Shown: positions 41,077 through 50,672 of the stretch, one piece after another
How positions within the stretch are numbered: position 1 is the stretch's first letter
Layout of the letters: the number at the start of each line of letters is the position of its first letter
NCBI RefSeq assembly: GCF_036226445.1
Contig: NZ_CP108474.1
Coordinates: 6,510,001 to 6,574,000, forward strand
Length of the DNA stretch: 64,000 bases
Reading direction: 5' to 3'
DNA from: Streptomyces sp. NBC_01255
GTDB taxonomy: Bacteria > Actinomycetota > Actinomycetes > Streptomycetales > Streptomycetaceae
The notes under the pieces: generated by a model
Databases searched by the model: none
Told to the model about the DNA's origin: nothing
What the model saw: only the letters and a program-made list of their open reading frames with translations
Made by a program: the position numbers and the translations under genes

Positions 41077-41098
41077 TTCACGCGCGTGATGCCCTTGT

Positions 41099-42856
41099 TC
41101 AGTGTGAAAGGACATCGAGGACGACCTCCGCCCCCGCCCCGCCCGCCAGCTCAAGCACCCACACCTCGTTGGCGCCCTCCCGCAGCACCGGCCCCGGCAC
41201 GAACAGCGACTCCTGCGGGCCGACGCTCCAGTACCGGCCCAGGCAGAAGCCGTTCACCCAGACGAAGCCGCGCGTCGCGTCCGGGAGCGAGAGCATGGCG
41301 TCTCCCGGACCCGTCACGTCCACGACGGCCCGGTAGAGCCCCGGCCCCCCCTCCCCGGCCACCGGCCGGAACGGCACCTTCGCCACCGCCGCCGACTCGA
41401 AGGCGTCCAGGCGCAGGCCCTGAGCCCGGAACCCGTGCAGGTACTGCCGCTCGTGCCGCACCCCGCCGGCGATCCCCTTCGGCTCGGCAAGCCGCGGCCC
41501 GTAGTTGACCCGGCCGAGCGACTCCACCCACAGGTCCACCACGGCCGGCCCCGCCACCGGCTCCACGAGCGTCGAGTCCTCGGCGTCGAGCACCCCCGCC
41601 GGGACCCCGTCGACGCACACCGTCGCCCGGTCCCGCAGCCCCGTCACCCCCAGCGCGTACGGCTGCCGGTGCCCCGGGACCTCCACCCGGTAGCGGACCA
41701 GGCCCCGGTCCACGCCCAGCTCCTCGAAGGACGGCGGCACCGGCGCCCGCGCCTCCTCGTCGCCGAGCACCTCCAGGACCTCGTCGAGCGGCGCCCACTC
41801 CACGAGGCCGCCCCGCACCGGGGCCGCCAGCCGCGCCGGCGGCTCGGGCAGCGCGGGCAGCGGCCCCTCCGCGAACTCCGCGAGCACCTCGCGGAAGCGC
41901 CGGAACTTCTCCGTCGGCCGCCCCGCCTCGTCCACCGGCGCGTCGTAGTCGTACGAGGTCACCGTCGGCCGCAGCACCCCGTCGTGCAGCTCACCCGTCC
42001 GGTTCGCCCCCGCCCAGCCGCCGAAGTTGGTCCCGCCGTGCGCCATGTACACATTGACCGACGCCCCGCACTCCAGGATCTCCCGCAGCGCCGTCGCCGC
42101 GTCCGCCGCGTCCCGCACCGCGTGCTCCGTGCCCCAGTGGTCGAACCAGCCGCACCAGAACTCCATGCACATCAGCGGGCCCTTCGGCTGATGCCGCCGC
42201 AGCGTCGCGAACCCCTCCCGCGCCCCCGAGCCGAAGTTCGCCGTCGCGAGCACCCCCGGCACCGAACCACCCGTCAGCATGTGGTCCTCAGGACCGTCCG
42301 ACGTGAAGAGCGGCATGCTCACCCCGCACGCGCGCAGCAGCTCCGCCACCCACTCCAGATACGCCCGGTCGCTGCCGTAACTCCCGTACTCGTTCTCCAC
42401 CTGCACCAGGATCACCGGGCCGCCCCGGTCGACCTGCCGCTCCACCACCTGCGGAAGCAGCCGCCGGAACCAGGCCTCCACCGCCGCCAGGAACTCCGGG
42501 TCGAGGGTCCGCACGCGCCGCCCGAGTGGTCCCGTCAGCCAGTGCGGAAGCCCGCCGTTCTCCCACTCGGCGCAGATGTACGGACCCGGGCGCACGATCG
42601 CGTGCATCCCGGCCCGCTCCACCGCGTCCAGGAACCGGCCGAGCGCCTCCACGTCCCCGTACCGACCGGGCTCCGGCGCGTACAGGTTCCAGGGGACGTA
42701 CGTCTCGACGCAGTTCAGGCCCATCGCGCGCAGCATCCCGAGCCGGTGCTCCCAGTGCGCCTCGTGCACCCGGAAGTAGTGCAACGCCCCCGAGAGGAGG
42801 CGCACCGGCCGCCCGTCGAGCAGAAAGTCCTCGTCACCCACAGCGAACGTGCTCAT
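41099..42856 (-). CDS. GH35 beta-galactosidase
   Basis: This 585-residue protein has no signal peptide and is likely cytoplasmic. The catalytic barrel has YVPWNLYAPEPG and PGPYICAEWENGGLP. The acid/base is Glu156 (VENEYG) and the nucleophile is Glu232 (MEFWCG), with AHGGTNFGGWAG after it. C-terminal jelly-roll domains follow. It is divergent from an AraC regulator that probably controls it. Galactan- or galactoside-derived oligosaccharides are the likely substrates. Confidence 0.92.
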   Translation of the reverse strand: MSTFAVGDEDFLLDGRPVRLLSGALHYFRVHEAHWEHRLGMLRAMGLNCVETYVPWNLYAPEPGRYGDVEALGRFLDAVERAGMHAIVRPGPYICAEWENGGLPHWLTGPLGRRVRTLDPEFLAAVEAWFRRLLPQVVERQVDRGGPVILVQVENEYGSYGSDRAYLEWVAELLRACGVSMPLFTSDGPEDHMLTGGSVPGVLATANFGSGAREGFATLRRHQPKGPLMCMEFWCGWFDHWGTEHAVRDAADAATALREILECGASVNVYMAHGGTNFGGWAGANRTGELHDGVLRPTVTSYDYDAPVDEAGRPTEKFRRFREVLAEFAEGPLPALPEPPARLAAPVRGGLVEWAPLDEVLEVLGDEEARAPVPPSFEELGVDRGLVRYRVEVPGHRQPYALGVTGLRDRATVCVDGVPAGVLDAEDSTLVEPVAGPAVVDLWVESLGRVNYGPRLAEPKGIAGGVRHERQYLHGFRAQGLRLDAFESAAVAKVPFRPVAGEGGPGLYRAVVDVTGPGDAMLSLPDATRGFVWVNGFCLGRYWSVGPQESLFVPGPVLREGANEVWVLELAGGAGAEVVLDVLSH

Positions 42857-42914
42857 GACCTCACCCTCGCCCTCTGGCGGCGGACCGGTCCATGGACAAA
42901 GATCGTCGCAGTTT

Positions 42915-42942
42915 GGACGTTAGAGACGTCGCAGCGGACGTC
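42915..42942 (+). promoter_or_regulatory. 21-bp-spaced GGACGT repeats in the GH35/AraC spacer
   Basis: GGACGT occurs at 42915 and 42936, 21 bp (two helical turns) apart, with another GACGTC between at 42925. Direct repeats at this spacing are typical of AraC half-sites. Confidence 0.5.
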
Positions 42943-42959
42943 AGGGAGGCCCACCCGGC

Positions 42960-43847
42960 ATGTACCACACCTGGATGCGCTACTTCACGCCCAGCCCGGT
43001 CCACCACCGCCTCGGCCTCGTCTGCCTCGGCGTCGGACTCCAGCACGGCACCCTGCCCACGGTCGGACCCCGCACCCTCGACCACCACGTCGCCGTCGTC
43101 GTGTCCGCGGGCAGCGGCTGGTACCTGGGCGCCGACGGGCGCCGCACCGTCGTCACCGCCCCCGCCCTGATCTGGCTCACCCCCGGCACCCCCCACCACT
43201 ACGCCGCCGACCCCGGCACCGGCTGGGACGAGGCCTTCGTCGACTTCTCGGGACCCGCCACCGCCACGTACACCGAGCTCGGCTACATCGAGCCCGACCG
43301 GCCCGTCGTGCCCCTCTCCGACGCCGCCCCCGCCCGCGCCGCCATCAGCCGCATAGCCCGCGCCGCCCGCCCCGGCAACCCCCTCCTGGAGGTCGAGACC
43401 GGCGCCGCCGTCCACGAGCTGCTCGTCGCGCTGCGCCGCGCCCGCGCCGACACCAACGCCGACGGCGACCCCGTCCTCGCCGCCCTCGCCCGCGACGCCT
43501 TCCAGCCGCTCTCCGTCGCCGAACATGCGGCCCGGCACGGCATGACCGCCGCCGAACTGCGCACCGCCGTCCGCCGCGCGGCCGGCTGCAGCCCCAAGGA
43601 CTACCTGCTCACCGTCCGCCTCGGCCGCGCCAAGGAACTCCTCGCCGCCACCGAGCTCCCCGTCGCGGCCGTCGCCCGCCGCGTCGGCTACGACGACCCC
43701 GCCTACTTCTCCCGGCTCTTCACCCGCCGGGTCGGCACCGCGCCCATCCGCTTCCGCGAGCAGCAGGGGCGGTCCGTCCACGGCGGCTGGAGCAACCGCG
43801 TACCGGATCCCGAACACCCGCCCACGATCCAGCCGAGATCGGTCTAA
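42960..43847 (+). CDS. AraC family transcriptional regulator
   Basis: This 295-residue protein has an N-terminal cupin-like sensing domain (about 15-120, with LTPGTPHHYAADPG) and a C-terminal double helix-turn-helix (about 185-275) ending in the family signature VARRVGYDDPAYFSRLFTRRVGTAPIRFR. It probably activates the divergent GH35 gene in response to a sugar. The ATG is 103 bases from the GH35 start. Confidence 0.9.
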   Translation: MYHTWMRYFTPSPVHHRLGLVCLGVGLQHGTLPTVGPRTLDHHVAVVVSAGSGWYLGADGRRTVVTAPALIWLTPGTPHHYAADPGTGWDEAFVDFSGPATATYTELGYIEPDRPVVPLSDAAPARAAISRIARAARPGNPLLEVETGAAVHELLVALRRARADTNADGDPVLAALARDAFQPLSVAEHAARHGMTAAELRTAVRRAAGCSPKDYLLTVRLGRAKELLAATELPVAAVARRVGYDDPAYFSRLFTRRVGTAPIRFREQQGRSVHGGWSNRVPDPEHPPTIQPRSV

Positions 43848-43858
43848 GCTCGCAGATC

Positions 43859-44182
43859 ATGAGTGACTCCACCCTGCCCCGCCCGGTCGACGACTCCGTA
43901 CGGGCCGAACTGACCCGGCTCCGCGAGAGCATCGACAACATCGACGCCGCGGTCGTGTACATGCTCGCCGAGCGCTTCAAGTGCACCCAGCAGGTCGGCG
44001 TCCTCAAGGCCGAGCACAAGCTGCCGCCCGCCGACCCCGCCCGCGAGTCCCGCCAGATCGCCCGGCTGCGGGAACTGGCCGAGAGCGCGAGACTGGACCC
44101 GGCCTTCGCGGAGAAGCTCCTGAACTTCATCATCGCGGAGGTCATCCGCCACCACGAGACGATCGCGGACGGAGCACGCTGA
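43859..44182 (+). CDS. Chorismate mutase (AroQ type)
   Basis: This 107-residue all-helical enzyme converts chorismate to prephenate for Phe/Tyr. AroQ residues are in place: Arg22 in LTRLRESIDNIDAA, Arg39 and Lys50 (GVLKAEH). No signal peptide is present. A TAAGCT box (43845-43850, overlapping the AraC stop) could be its -10. Its stop overlaps the asparaginase start (TGATG), an unexpected pairing. Confidence 0.9.
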   Translation: MSDSTLPRPVDDSVRAELTRLRESIDNIDAAVVYMLAERFKCTQQVGVLKAEHKLPPADPARESRQIARLRELAESARLDPAFAEKLLNFIIAEVIRHHETIADGAR

Positions 44183-45168
44183 TGGCCCGCGTCACGGTCT
44201 TCACCCTCGGAGGGACCATCTCCGCGCGAGGCGGTGACGCGGCCCGCATGACCGGCCAGGAGGTCCTGGCAGGTCTCGGCGCGCCCGAGGACGTCGTCCT
44301 CCGCGACTTCCGGCGGGTCCCCAGCTCGTCCCTCACCCACGCGGACCTCGCGGACCTCGCCGCCGAGGTCCGTGCCACCGTCGCCGACGGCTCCGGCGTG
44401 GTCGTCGTCCAGGGCACGGACACCCTGGAGGAGACCGCCTTCCTCCTCGACCTGCTCTGCACCACCGAGCAGCCCATCGCCGTCACCGGCGCCATGCGCC
44501 GCCCCGACCTGCCCGGCGCCGACGGCCCCGCCAACCTCGCCGCCGCGCTCGCCGTCGCCGCCGACCCCGCCTGCCGGAACCTCGGCGTCGTGGTCGTCCT
44601 GGCCGACGAGATCCACGCCGCCCGCCTCGCCCGCAAGACCCACACGACCTCGGTCGCCACCTTCGCCTCGCCCGGGGCCGGCCCGATCGGCACCGTCGTC
44701 GAGGGCGAGCCCCGGATCCTGCTCCGCCCCGCCGCCCGCGCCGCGCTCTGCCCGCTGACGTTCGACCCCGAGGTCAGGGTCGCCCTCCTCACCCTCTCCC
44801 AAGGCGACCGGGGCGAATTCCTCGAAGCCGTCGACGACCGCTTCCGGGGCCTCGTCGTCGCTGCGTTCGGCGCCGGCCACGTCCCCACCTGGTTCGTCGA
44901 ACCGCTCGCCGAGCTCGCCCGCCGCATCCCGGTCGTCCTCGCCTCCCGTACGGGCGGCGGAGCGACCCTCTCGCACACCTACCGCGGCCCCGGCTCCGAG
45001 TACGACCTGCTGCACCACGGACTGATCCCCGCCGGCCCCCTCGACCCCGCCAAGGCCCGGATCCTCCTCCACACCCTGCTCTCCAGCGGCGCGGCCGGCC
45101 CCACCGGCTACGACCGCCCCCGCATCACGGCCGCCTTCGCCCACCTGAACGGCTCCGGACTCGCCTGA
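44182..45168 (+). CDS. L-asparaginase (type I/II family)
   Basis: This 328-residue amidohydrolase releases ammonia from asparagine. The catalytic threonines are Thr12 (LGGTIS) and Thr79 with Asp80 (QGTDTLEE). A TGAMRRPD segment and a lysine in ARKTHTTS follow. There is no signal peptide, so it is cytoplasmic. It is translated by reinitiation after chorismate mutase (TGATG). Confidence 0.9.
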   Translation: MARVTVFTLGGTISARGGDAARMTGQEVLAGLGAPEDVVLRDFRRVPSSSLTHADLADLAAEVRATVADGSGVVVVQGTDTLEETAFLLDLLCTTEQPIAVTGAMRRPDLPGADGPANLAAALAVAADPACRNLGVVVVLADEIHAARLARKTHTTSVATFASPGAGPIGTVVEGEPRILLRPAARAALCPLTFDPEVRVALLTLSQGDRGEFLEAVDDRFRGLVVAAFGAGHVPTWFVEPLAELARRIPVVLASRTGGGATLSHTYRGPGSEYDLLHHGLIPAGPLDPAKARILLHTLLSSGAAGPTGYDRPRITAAFAHLNGSGLA

Positions 45169-45225
45169 GCCGCGTTACCCCACCACCCCTGCCACGGGCC
45201 GGAGCCATCAGGCAGCATGGGCCCC

Positions 45226-47712
45226 ATGTCCGTACTGACGCGCGACGAAGCGCAGACCCGTGCCCAGCTCCTCGACGTCCACCGCTATCTGGTGGACCTC
45301 GACCTCACCACCGGCGCCGAGACCTTCGGGTCCACCAGCACCGTCCGATTCACCGCCCGCGCCGCCGGGGACACCTTCGTCGAGCTCAAGCCCGAGACCC
45401 TCCACTCCGCGACCCTCGACGGAGTGGCCCTCGACACCGCCGCCCTCACCGGCAACCGGCTCCCGCTGACCCTCGCCGAGGGCGAGCACGAGCTGATCGT
45501 CACCACGACCATGCGGTACTCCCGCACGGGCGAGGGCATGCACCGCTTCACGGACCCCACCGACGACGAGTCGTACGTCTACACGCAGCTCTTCATGGAG
45601 GACGTCCAGCGGGTCTTCGCCGCCTTCGACCAGCCCGACCTGAAGGCCGTCTTCGAGCTGACCGTCACCGCCCCCGAGGGCTGGACCGTCCTCGCCAACG
45701 GCATCACCGAGCGGCAGCCCGACGGGCGGTGGAAGGCCGCCCCCACCCAGCTGCTCTCCACCTACTTCGTGTGCGTCGCCGCCGGCCCCTGGCACTCGGT
45801 CCGCACCGAGCACGCCGGGCTCCCCTTCGGTATCCACTGCCGCCGCTCCCTCGCCCCCCACCTCGACGCCGACGCCGACGAGATCTTCGCCGTCACCAAG
45901 GCCTGCTACGACCGGTACCACGAGAAGTTCGACGAGCCGTACCCCTTCGACTCGTACGACCAGGCCTTCGTCCCCGAGTTCAACTCCGGCGCCATGGAGA
46001 ACCCCGGCCTCGTCACCTTCCGCGACGAGTTCGTCTTCCGCTCCGCCGTCACCGTCACCGAGCGCCAGACCCGCGCCATGGTCATCGCCCACGAGATGGC
46101 CCACATGTGGTTCGGCGACCTCGTCACCCTGCGCTGGTGGGACGACATCTGGCTGAACGAGTCCTTCGCCGAGTACATGGGCTACCAGACCCTCAACGAG
46201 GCCTGCGCCGACCTCTTCCCCGACACCTGGGTCGACTTCGGCGTCACCCGCAAGGCCTGGGGGTACGAGGCCGACCAGCGGCCCTCCACCCACCCCGTCG
46301 CCCCGGACCCGGAAGCCGTCCCCGACACCGCGTCCGCGCTCCTCAACTTCGACGGCATCTCCTACGCCAAGGGCGCCTCAGCCCTCCGCCAGCTCGTCGC
46401 CTGGCTCGGCGAGAAGGACTTCCTCGCCGGCATCAACATCCACTTCAAGCGGCACAAGTTCGGCAACGCCACCCTCGCCGACTTCATCGACAACCTCGCC
46501 GCCGCCACCGACCGCGACGTCCACGCCTGGGCCGAGCAGTGGCTGCGCACCACGGGCGTCGACACGCTCACCCCGCGCCTCGACGGCGAGGGCAACCGCT
46601 GGCGGCTCACCGTCGACCGCGAGGGCAGCCGCCCGCACCGCGTCGACGTCGGCGTGTACGACCGGGACGGCTCCGGCGACCTCGTCCTGCGCGAGCGGCG
46701 CGCCGTCGACGTCCCGCAGGAGGCGCCCGCCGAGCTGACCGGACCGCGCCCCGCCCTCGTCGTCCTCAACGACGAGGACCTCACCTACGCCAAGCTCCGC
46801 TTCGACGAGATCTCCGAGGAGTCCGCCCTGCGCGGCCTCTCCCGCATCCCCGACGCGCTGACCCGCGCCGTCGTCTGGAACGCGATGCGGGACATGGTCA
46901 GGGACGGCGACCTCGCCCCCGCCGACTACCTGGAGTTCGCCCTCGCGCACCTGACCGAGGAGACCGAACTCTCCCTCGTCCAGGGCGTCCTGAGCTTTGC
47001 CCGCACCCAGATCGCTGACCGGTACGTCACCGAGGACGAGCGCCCCGCCGCCCTCGCGACGATCGGCGAGATCGCCCGCGCGCTGCTCCGCCGCACCGAG
47101 GACGGCGAGGCCCCGGGCCTGCGCCTCACCGCCGTGCGCACGTACATCGACAGCGCCACCACGCCCGCGAAGATCGCCTCCTGGCTGGAGGAGGGCACCG
47201 TCCACGGCGGCCCCGAGCTCGACCCCGAGCTGCGCTGGCGGATCCTCGCCCGCCTCGCCGTCCTCGGCGCCACCGACGAGGCGGTGATCGCCGCCGAGCT
47301 GGCGCGCGACCCGAGCGCCACCGGCCAGGAGGGCGCCGCCCTCTGCCGGGCCGCCCTCCCGGACCCGGCGGCGAAGGAGGCCGCCTGGTCGGCCCTCTTC
47401 GACACGGACGACCTGTCCAACTACCTCTTCACCGCCACCGCCCGGGGCTTCTGGCAGCCCGAACAGGCCGAGCTGGTACGGGAGTACGTGCCCCGCTTCT
47501 ACACCGCCGCCACCGCCCTCGGCGACCGCCGCGGCGCGGCGATGGGCGAGGCCGCGGGCCGGTACGCCTTCCCGTCGTACGCGATCGACGCCGACTCCCT
47601 GGCCCTCGGCGAGTCCCACCTGACAGCCGACACCATGATCCCGGCGCTCCGCCGCAAACTCGTCGACCAACTCGACGACCTCCGCCGCGCGCTGGCGGTC
47701 CGCACCGCCTGA
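45226..47712 (+). CDS. pepN: PepN, aminopeptidase N (M1 family)
   Basis: This metallo-aminopeptidase of about 828 residues trims N-terminal residues from peptides in the cytoplasm. The substrate motif GAMEN is at 255-259, and the zinc site HEMAH is at 289-293 with the third ligand in NESFAEY. The C-terminal ERAP1-like helical domain is complete. Two in-frame ATGs exist: 45217 and 45226. The second follows a CAGCAT box by 8 bases and is chosen. The difference is three residues. Confidence 0.95.
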   Translation: MSVLTRDEAQTRAQLLDVHRYLVDLDLTTGAETFGSTSTVRFTARAAGDTFVELKPETLHSATLDGVALDTAALTGNRLPLTLAEGEHELIVTTTMRYSRTGEGMHRFTDPTDDESYVYTQLFMEDVQRVFAAFDQPDLKAVFELTVTAPEGWTVLANGITERQPDGRWKAAPTQLLSTYFVCVAAGPWHSVRTEHAGLPFGIHCRRSLAPHLDADADEIFAVTKACYDRYHEKFDEPYPFDSYDQAFVPEFNSGAMENPGLVTFRDEFVFRSAVTVTERQTRAMVIAHEMAHMWFGDLVTLRWWDDIWLNESFAEYMGYQTLNEACADLFPDTWVDFGVTRKAWGYEADQRPSTHPVAPDPEAVPDTASALLNFDGISYAKGASALRQLVAWLGEKDFLAGINIHFKRHKFGNATLADFIDNLAAATDRDVHAWAEQWLRTTGVDTLTPRLDGEGNRWRLTVDREGSRPHRVDVGVYDRDGSGDLVLRERRAVDVPQEAPAELTGPRPALVVLNDEDLTYAKLRFDEISEESALRGLSRIPDALTRAVVWNAMRDMVRDGDLAPADYLEFALAHLTEETELSLVQGVLSFARTQIADRYVTEDERPAALATIGEIARALLRRTEDGEAPGLRLTAVRTYIDSATTPAKIASWLEEGTVHGGPELDPELRWRILARLAVLGATDEAVIAAELARDPSATGQEGAALCRAALPDPAAKEAAWSALFDTDDLSNYLFTATARGFWQPEQAELVREYVPRFYTAATALGDRRGAAMGEAAGRYAFPSYAIDADSLALGESHLTADTMIPALRRKLVDQLDDLRRALAVRTA

Positions 47713-47718
47713 CCCCCC

Positions 47719-47783
47719 GCTGTGGGCAATCGTCCCGCTGGGGCTGGGTGACCCCCAGCCCAGCGGGACGATTGCCCGCACTG
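47719..47783 (+). repeat. Palindromic repeat after pepN
   Basis: The outer arms (47721-47738 and 47763-47780) pair with one mismatch, and an inner TGGGGCTGGGT/ACCCCCAGCCCA stem extends the hairpin. The left arm is identical (reverse complement) to 20 bases inside the ADP-ribosylglycohydrolase gene at 20344-20363. It may also serve as the pepN terminator. Confidence 0.8.
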
Positions 47784-47865
47784 GGGCAAGGCCGCCGTCC
47801 CCCGTTCGGGTCACAACACCCGACTCCCCGGACATACCCCGACAACCCCCGGCACGCTGTCGTCC

Positions 47866-49251
47866 ATGCGTGCCGCACCCCCACCCCTCGCCGGAGGCGC
47901 CCCCGGCGCCGACGCCCTTCGTCCCCTCCTGGACACCGTCCTCGACGCACTCCGTGCCGGCGCGGAGGAGAGGGGCGGGCCGCTCCCCGCAGGCGGGCCC
48001 GAGGCCGTCGCGGCGCGGGTGGCGGCCCTCGGAGCCGTACTCCCCGAGACCGGGACCGGCGCCGGCGAGGCGCTCCGTGCCCTCGTCACCGCCCTCGCCG
48101 CCGGCGCCGCCGACCCCGCGCACCCGCTCTGCGCCGCCCACCTCCACACCCCGCCCCTCGCGCTCGCCGCCGCAGCCGATCTCGCCGCCTCCGCGCTCAA
48201 CCCGTCCATGGACTCCTGGGACCAGGCCCCCGCCGCCTCCGCCCTCGAAGCCCTGGTCACCGCCGCCCTCGCCGCCGAGGTCTTCCCCGCGGCGGAAGCC
48301 CCCGACGCCCTCGTCACCACCGGCGGCACCGAGTCCAACCAGCTCGCCCTGCTCCTCGCGCGCGAGCGTCACGCCGGACACGGGGCCGTACGGACCGTCG
48401 TCGGGGCCAACGCCCACCACTCCCTCCACCGCGCCGCCTGGCTCCTCGGACTCCCCGCCCCGGTCACGGTCCCCACCCCGCACGGCGTCCTCGAACCGGC
48501 CGCCCTGGCCGAGGTCCTGACCACGACCCAAGGCCCCGTCCTCGTCGTCGCCACCGCCGGCACCACCGACGAGGGCCTGATCGACCCGCTCCCGGAGCTC
48601 GCCGACGTCGCCGCGGCCCACCGCGCCGAACTCCACGTCGACGCCGCCTACGGAGGCCCCGTCCTCCTCAGCACCGCCCACCGCCGGCTCCTCGACGGCC
48701 TCGACCGGGCCCGTACCGTCACCGTCGACCTCCACAAGCTCGGCTGGCAGCCGGCCGCCGCCGGACTCCTCGCCGTACGCGACGCCGCCGACCTCGCCGT
48801 CCTCGGCCACACCGCCGACTACCTCAACGCCGACGACGACACCGAGGCCGGGCTCCCCGACCTCCTCGGCCGCTCCCTGCGCACCACCCGCCGACCCGAC
48901 GTCCTCAAGACGGCCGTCACCCTCCGCGCCCTCGGCCGCTCCGGCCTCGGCGCCCTCGTCGACGCGTGCATGGCCCTCGCCCAGGACCTCGCCGACCTCG
49001 TGGAGAAGACCCCCGGCCTCGACCTGCGCGCCCGGCCCACCCTCACGACCGTCCTCTTCCGGCCGGCGGAAGCCACCGACGACACCGTCGCCGCGATCCG
49101 CCGCACCCTCCTCGCCGAGGGCCGCGCGGTCCTCGGCCGCGCCGAGGCGGACGGCCGCCTCTGGCTCAAGGCCACCCTGCTCAACCCCCACGCCACCCCC
49201 GGCGACCTGGCACAGCTCATCACCCTCGTGGAAGGCAGCACGCACCGATGA
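47866..49251 (+). CDS. PLP-dependent decarboxylase (DesA-like)
   Basis: This 461-residue group II decarboxylase shows NPSMDSWDQAP near 108, VTTGGTESNQLALLLARE near 149, VDAAYGGP, and the PLP lysine Lys291 in DLHKLGW. The layout follows DesA, which makes cadaverine from lysine for desferrioxamine. Aromatic amino-acid or diaminobutyrate decarboxylation is possible. The stop overlaps the N-monooxygenase start (ATGA), so both act on one substrate. No iron box is evident upstream. Confidence 0.85.
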   Translation: MRAAPPPLAGGAPGADALRPLLDTVLDALRAGAEERGGPLPAGGPEAVAARVAALGAVLPETGTGAGEALRALVTALAAGAADPAHPLCAAHLHTPPLALAAAADLAASALNPSMDSWDQAPAASALEALVTAALAAEVFPAAEAPDALVTTGGTESNQLALLLARERHAGHGAVRTVVGANAHHSLHRAAWLLGLPAPVTVPTPHGVLEPAALAEVLTTTQGPVLVVATAGTTDEGLIDPLPELADVAAAHRAELHVDAAYGGPVLLSTAHRRLLDGLDRARTVTVDLHKLGWQPAAAGLLAVRDAADLAVLGHTADYLNADDDTEAGLPDLLGRSLRTTRRPDVLKTAVTLRALGRSGLGALVDACMALAQDLADLVEKTPGLDLRARPTLTTVLFRPAEATDDTVAAIRRTLLAEGRAVLGRAEADGRLWLKATLLNPHATPGDLAQLITLVEGSTHR

Positions 49252-50672
49252 CCGGCAGCACCGGCAGCACCCCCAAGGACGACGACCTCGACCAGCCCCA
49301 CGACCTGGTGGGTGTCGGCATCGGCCCCTTCAACCTCTCGCTCGCCGCCCTCGCGCACGGCGTCCCCGGCGGCCTCTCCGCCACCTTCTACGAGCAGCGG
49401 CCCGCCTTCCACTGGCACCCCGGCCTCCTCATCGAGGGCGCCACCCTCCAGGTCCCCTTCCTCGCCGACCTGGTGACCCTCGCCGACCCCGCAAGCCCCT
49501 GGACCTTCCTCAACTACCTGAAGAGCCGCGAGCGCCTCTTCCCCTTCTACTTCGCCGAGAGGTTCCACATCCAGCGCGCCGAGTACGACGCGTACTGCCG
49601 ATGGGTCAGCGAGCGGCTCCCCGGGCTCCACTTCGGCCACCAGGTCGACTCCGTCCGCTGGAACCCCGAGCGCCGCCTCTTCGAGGTCGACTTCACCCAG
49701 ATCGACCCGGACGGCGAGGCCGAGGCCCTCGGTCGCGCCTACACCCGGAACGTCGTCCTCGGCGTCGGCACCGAGCCGTACGTTCCCGAACCCCTCCGGC
49801 CGCTCGCCGAGGCCCCCGGCGTCCCCGTGATCCACTCCGCCGACTACCTCGCCCACCGCGAGACGCTCCTCGCCGCCGGTCACGTCACCGTCATCGGCTC
49901 CGGCCAGTCCGGCGCCGAGATCTTCCTCGACCTGCTCCGCGCCCGCCCCGCCGGAGCCGAGAAGATCCACTGGCTGGCCCGCACCGAGGCCTTCGCCCCC
50001 ATGGAGTACTCCAAGCTCGGCCTGGAACACTTCACCCCCGACTACACCCGCTACTTCCACTCCCTGCCCGAGCCCGTACGCGGCGAACTCGTCCCCCGCC
50101 AGTGGCAGCTGCACAAGGGCATCGACGCCGACACCATCGCAGCCATCCACGACGAGCTCTACCGCCGCACCCTGCGCGGCGGCTGGCCCGACGCCGTCCT
50201 CACCCCCGGAGTCGGCGTCCGCACCGCGGGCCGCGTCGCCACCACCCAGGTCGAACTCCACCTGGAACACCTCCAGCAGGGCACCCGCTCCCGGCTCACC
50301 ACCGACGCCGTCGTCCTCGCGACCGGCTACCGCGAGCGCCCCGTGGACCGGATGCTCGCCGGACTCGACCCGTACCTGCGCCACGACGCGGCCGGCCGCG
50401 CCCGGATCGACGAGCGGTACCGGCTGGTCCTCGATCCCTCCGTCACCGGCTCCGTCTACGTCCAGAACGCCGAGAAGCACACCCATGGTGTCGGCGCCCC
50501 CGACCTCGGCCTCGCCGCCTGGCGCAGCGCGACCATCCTCAACGCGGTCACCGGCAAGGAGCCCTACCCGCTGCCGCGCCGCACCGCCTTCACCAGCTTC
50601 GGCCTGGAGACACGAGAGGCGCCGAGCATCCCGGCCCAGGACCGGAAGCTGACGCCCCTCGTACAGCATTGA
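49248..50672 (+). CDS. Diamine/lysine/ornithine N-monooxygenase (DesB/IucD family)
   Basis: This 474-residue flavoprotein N-hydroxylates a primary amine. The FAD fold is VGVGIGPFNLSLAAL near 20, the NADPH fold is VIGSGQSGAEIF near 213, and the ATGYRERP motif is near 362. Coupled to a decarboxylase, it probably hydroxylates the diamine product, as DesB does cadaverine. The acyltransferase (DesC) and NIS synthetase (DesD) expected for a siderophore cluster are absent. The next gene is convergent and unrelated. Confidence 0.88.
   Translation: MTGSTGSTPKDDDLDQPHDLVGVGIGPFNLSLAALAHGVPGGLSATFYEQRPAFHWHPGLLIEGATLQVPFLADLVTLADPASPWTFLNYLKSRERLFPFYFAERFHIQRAEYDAYCRWVSERLPGLHFGHQVDSVRWNPERRLFEVDFTQIDPDGEAEALGRAYTRNVVLGVGTEPYVPEPLRPLAEAPGVPVIHSADYLAHRETLLAAGHVTVIGSGQSGAEIFLDLLRARPAGAEKIHWLARTEAFAPMEYSKLGLEHFTPDYTRYFHSLPEPVRGELVPRQWQLHKGIDADTIAAIHDELYRRTLRGGWPDAVLTPGVGVRTAGRVATTQVELHLEHLQQGTRSRLTTDAVVLATGYRERPVDRMLAGLDPYLRHDAAGRARIDERYRLVLDPSVTGSVYVQNAEKHTHGVGAPDLGLAAWRSATILNAVTGKEPYPLPRRTAFTSFGLETREAPSIPAQDRKLTPLVQH

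Noticed and set aside
47784..47865. Iron box upstream of the DesA-like gene
   Set aside because: The spacer was read for a TTAGGTTAGGCTAACCTAA-like sequence and none was found.
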